From positions 1-15,996 of the forward strand of contig DDYT01000041.1 of NCBI GenBank assembly GCA_002348095.1: a stretch of DNA of 15,996 bases. Reading direction: 5' to 3'. The notes beneath the pieces are model-generated. The model saw only the letters and a program-made list of their open reading frames with translations. It ran no database searches and was not told where the DNA came from. Shown one piece after another: positions 14,434 through 15,996 of this stretch. Positions within the stretch are counted from its first letter, which is position 1. Each line of letters begins with the position of its first letter. Made by a program: the position numbers and the translations under genes. Origin of the DNA: Erysipelotrichaceae bacterium UBA2227. GTDB taxonomy: Bacteria > Bacillota_I > Bacilli_A > Erysipelotrichales > Erysipelotrichaceae.

Positions 14434-14483
14434 CATAATTGACCTCTGTTGTATGTGTTGGAAAAACTGCTATTGACAAGGTG

Positions 14484-14492
14484 TGATATAAT
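14484..14492 (+). promoter_or_regulatory. Extended -10 of the DEAD-box helicase gene
   Basis: TGA-TATAAT, a perfect -10 with the TGn extension, about 33 nt before the start codon. A TTGACA sits only 8 nt upstream of the -10 and cannot serve as its -35. The region between this and the divergent DUF1722 promoter holds nothing else clear. Confidence 0.6.
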
Positions 14493-14524
14493 ACGTGAGT
14501 ACATCAGAAAGACCGTGAATATTT

Positions 14525-15967
14525 ATGAACATAACATTTGAAAGTTTCGGATTAAGCGAACCGTTGCTTCGCTCGATCGAACTGCTTGGATATCATCGCC
14601 CGACGGAGGTTCAGTCCGTTTTGATTGAAACCATGATGGAGGGCAGTGATGTCGTGATTCAATCGCAGACGGGCAGCGGCAAGACAGCCGCCTTTGCCAT
14701 CCCAATCTGCGAAAATATTGAATTTGAACCCAATCGGCCACAGGCACTCATCTTAGCGCCAACCCGTGAACTGGCGTTGCAAATCAGGGAAGATGTGTTT
14801 CATATCGGACGGTTTAAGCGTATCAAGGTATCGGCCATTTTCGGAAAGTTTCCTTATGAAGTGCAGGTCAAAGAACTGAAACAGAAGACTCATGTCGTTG
14901 TGGGGACACCGGGCCGCATCCTTGATCATATACAGCGCGGTACCTTGGATGTTTCCCAAATCGGTACGCTGATCATCGATGAAGCCGATGAAATGTTTAA
15001 GCTGGGGTTTATAGCTGAGATGAATCAGATCATCAAAAAACTGCCGACCAAACGTCAGACAGTGCTGTTATCGGCTACTATTCCCGATCAGGTGGAGGAG
15101 TTAATAGCGAAGGCTGTCCGAAATCCCAAGATCATTAAAATCGAAGAGGAAAGCAATGTGCTTGAGCGCATCATGCAATATAAACTTTCGGTCGTTGAAA
15201 TGGCGAAGCAACGGGTGGTCCGTGAAATCCTGATGGCCCAGCAGCCGGAAAGCTGTATGATTTTCTGCAATCTGAAAGCAACGGTCGATGAGGTATATGA
15301 AACATTTTCGGATATGAAGTTTCCGATAGAGCGTTTGCATGGCGGTATGGAACAGCGTGATCGCACTGAAATCATCCAGGCATTCAAACAGGGCAAGTTT
15401 CGCTTTTTGGTGGCGACCGATGTGGCTGCACGCGGCTTGGATATCGATCAGGTATCGCTGATCATTAATTATGACATTCCTTTGGAAGCAGAAATCTATG
15501 TCCATCGGATCGGCCGGACGGGCAGGTTTGATCAAAAGGGCAAAGCGATCACCTTGGTCACTTCCAATCAGGGCAGATTCTTACGGAACATCGAAGAGTT
15601 TACCGGTATCCGTATGGAGTCTTATGTGTTGCCTGATAAAGAAACCATGCAGAGCGGTCAGTCGGACAGTTTCCGTCAGTTACGCGAAAAACGGGTAGTT
15701 AAGAAAATCAAAGGGGAACAGCTCAATCAGGGGATCACGGCGTTGCAAATCCGGGCAGGGAAGCAGTCGAAAATCCGTCCGACCGATATTGTCGGTGCGA
15801 TTTGTTCGATCGAAGGTGTTGCGGTCGAGGATATCGGGGTCATCCATATCGGCGATTTGTTCAGTGATGTCGAGATTCTCAATGAAAAAGGATCGCTGGT
15901 GCATGAACAGTTGCAGAAGGTAGCAATCAAAGGGAAGCTGAGAAAAGTTATCAAAACAAGAAAATAG
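14525..15967 (+). CDS. dbpA: DEAD-box RNA helicase of the DbpA/YxiN type
   Basis: The 480-residue product has all core DEAD-box motifs: the Q motif region (FESFGLSE...PTEVQ, 5-30), Walker A SQTGSGKT (47-54), PTREL, GTPGR, DEAD at 152-155, SAT at 183-185, and HRIGRTGR at 327-334. The C-terminal 80 residues (about 400-478; LQIRAGKQSKIRPTDIVGAI, DIGVIHIGDLFSDVEIL) match the DbpA RNA-binding domain, which in YxiN/DbpA recognises hairpin 92 of 23S rRNA. It therefore likely remodels rRNA during large-subunit assembly. The full length fits YxiN. No good ribosome binding site precedes ATG 14525, although the Q-motif position supports this start. It lies divergent from the DUF1722 gene and complete within the window. 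Confidence 0.92.
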   Translation: MNITFESFGLSEPLLRSIELLGYHRPTEVQSVLIETMMEGSDVVIQSQTGSGKTAAFAIPICENIEFEPNRPQALILAPTRELALQIREDVFHIGRFKRIKVSAIFGKFPYEVQVKELKQKTHVVVGTPGRILDHIQRGTLDVSQIGTLIIDEADEMFKLGFIAEMNQIIKKLPTKRQTVLLSATIPDQVEELIAKAVRNPKIIKIEEESNVLERIMQYKLSVVEMAKQRVVREILMAQQPESCMIFCNLKATVDEVYETFSDMKFPIERLHGGMEQRDRTEIIQAFKQGKFRFLVATDVAARGLDIDQVSLIINYDIPLEAEIYVHRIGRTGRFDQKGKAITLVTSNQGRFLRNIEEFTGIRMESYVLPDKETMQSGQSDSFRQLREKRVVKKIKGEQLNQGITALQIRAGKQSKIRPTDIVGAICSIEGVAVEDIGVIHIGDLFSDVEILNEKGSLVHEQLQKVAIKGKLRKVIKTRK

Positions 15968-15996
15968 TGCGCTGAAGTGCACCCAATAAAGTAGAC

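Noticed and set aside
14473..14478. TTGACA upstream of the helicase gene as a -35 box
   Set aside because: It is only 8 nt from the TATAAT, and no -10 is found 16-18 nt downstream of it.
15967..15982. GTGC...GCAC hairpin after the helicase gene as a terminator
   Set aside because: The stem is only 4 bp with no T tract before the window ends; the real terminator may lie outside.

Overview
The window reads as a chromosomal segment of a low-to-mid GC Bacillota (Firmicutes) bacterium. The signs are strong AGGAGG-type ribosome binding sites, SigA-like TTGACA/TATAAT promoters (several with an extended TGn -10), compact intrinsic terminators, TGA used as a stop with TGG for Trp, a YxiN/DbpA-type helicase, and a surface protein with a sortase-like C-terminus. 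I cannot name the genus. No tRNA, rRNA, CRISPR array, insertion sequence or phage gene is visible. Coding density is high; no gene-free stretch exceeds about 140 bases.

Left part (1-4310): the 3' end of a small CxxC-x17-CxxC zinc-ribbon protein runs off the left edge (+). Then come a membrane-anchored alpha/beta hydrolase and a DUF4395 membrane protein (both -), a prolyl-oligopeptidase family (S9) peptidase (+), and a YbaK-type aminoacyl-tRNA deacylase (-). Most of these have their own promoter and terminator; the peptidase and the deacylase share one bidirectional hairpin.

Central part (4311-11860): this is the most interesting block. A divergent promoter region with a 14-bp perfect palindrome (7316-7329) separates two operons. 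Leftward is a two-gene unit: an octopine/nopaline-type dehydrogenase followed 2 nt later by a 632-residue protein whose N-terminus carries the cobalamin-binding DxHxxG motif. Rightward is a tightly overlapping five-gene unit: EamA transporter, class II aldolase, methylthioribose kinase (mtnK), methylthioribose-1-phosphate isomerase (mtnA) and a GNAT acetyltransferase. The aldolase-mtnK-mtnA set matches the 'DHAP shunt' that salvages 5'-methylthioadenosine and 5'-deoxyadenosine pentoses. The dehydrogenase/B12 pair beside it has no pathway that I recognise, and is the best candidate for an undescribed system.

Right part (11861-15996): a secreted three-domain fasciclin (FAS1) surface protein with an exact 417-nt repeat period and an inverted repeat over its promoter; a SOUL/HEBP family protein; a YbgA-like DUF1722 protein that overlaps it tail to tail; and a DEAD-box RNA helicase with a DbpA-type rRNA-binding C-terminal domain.
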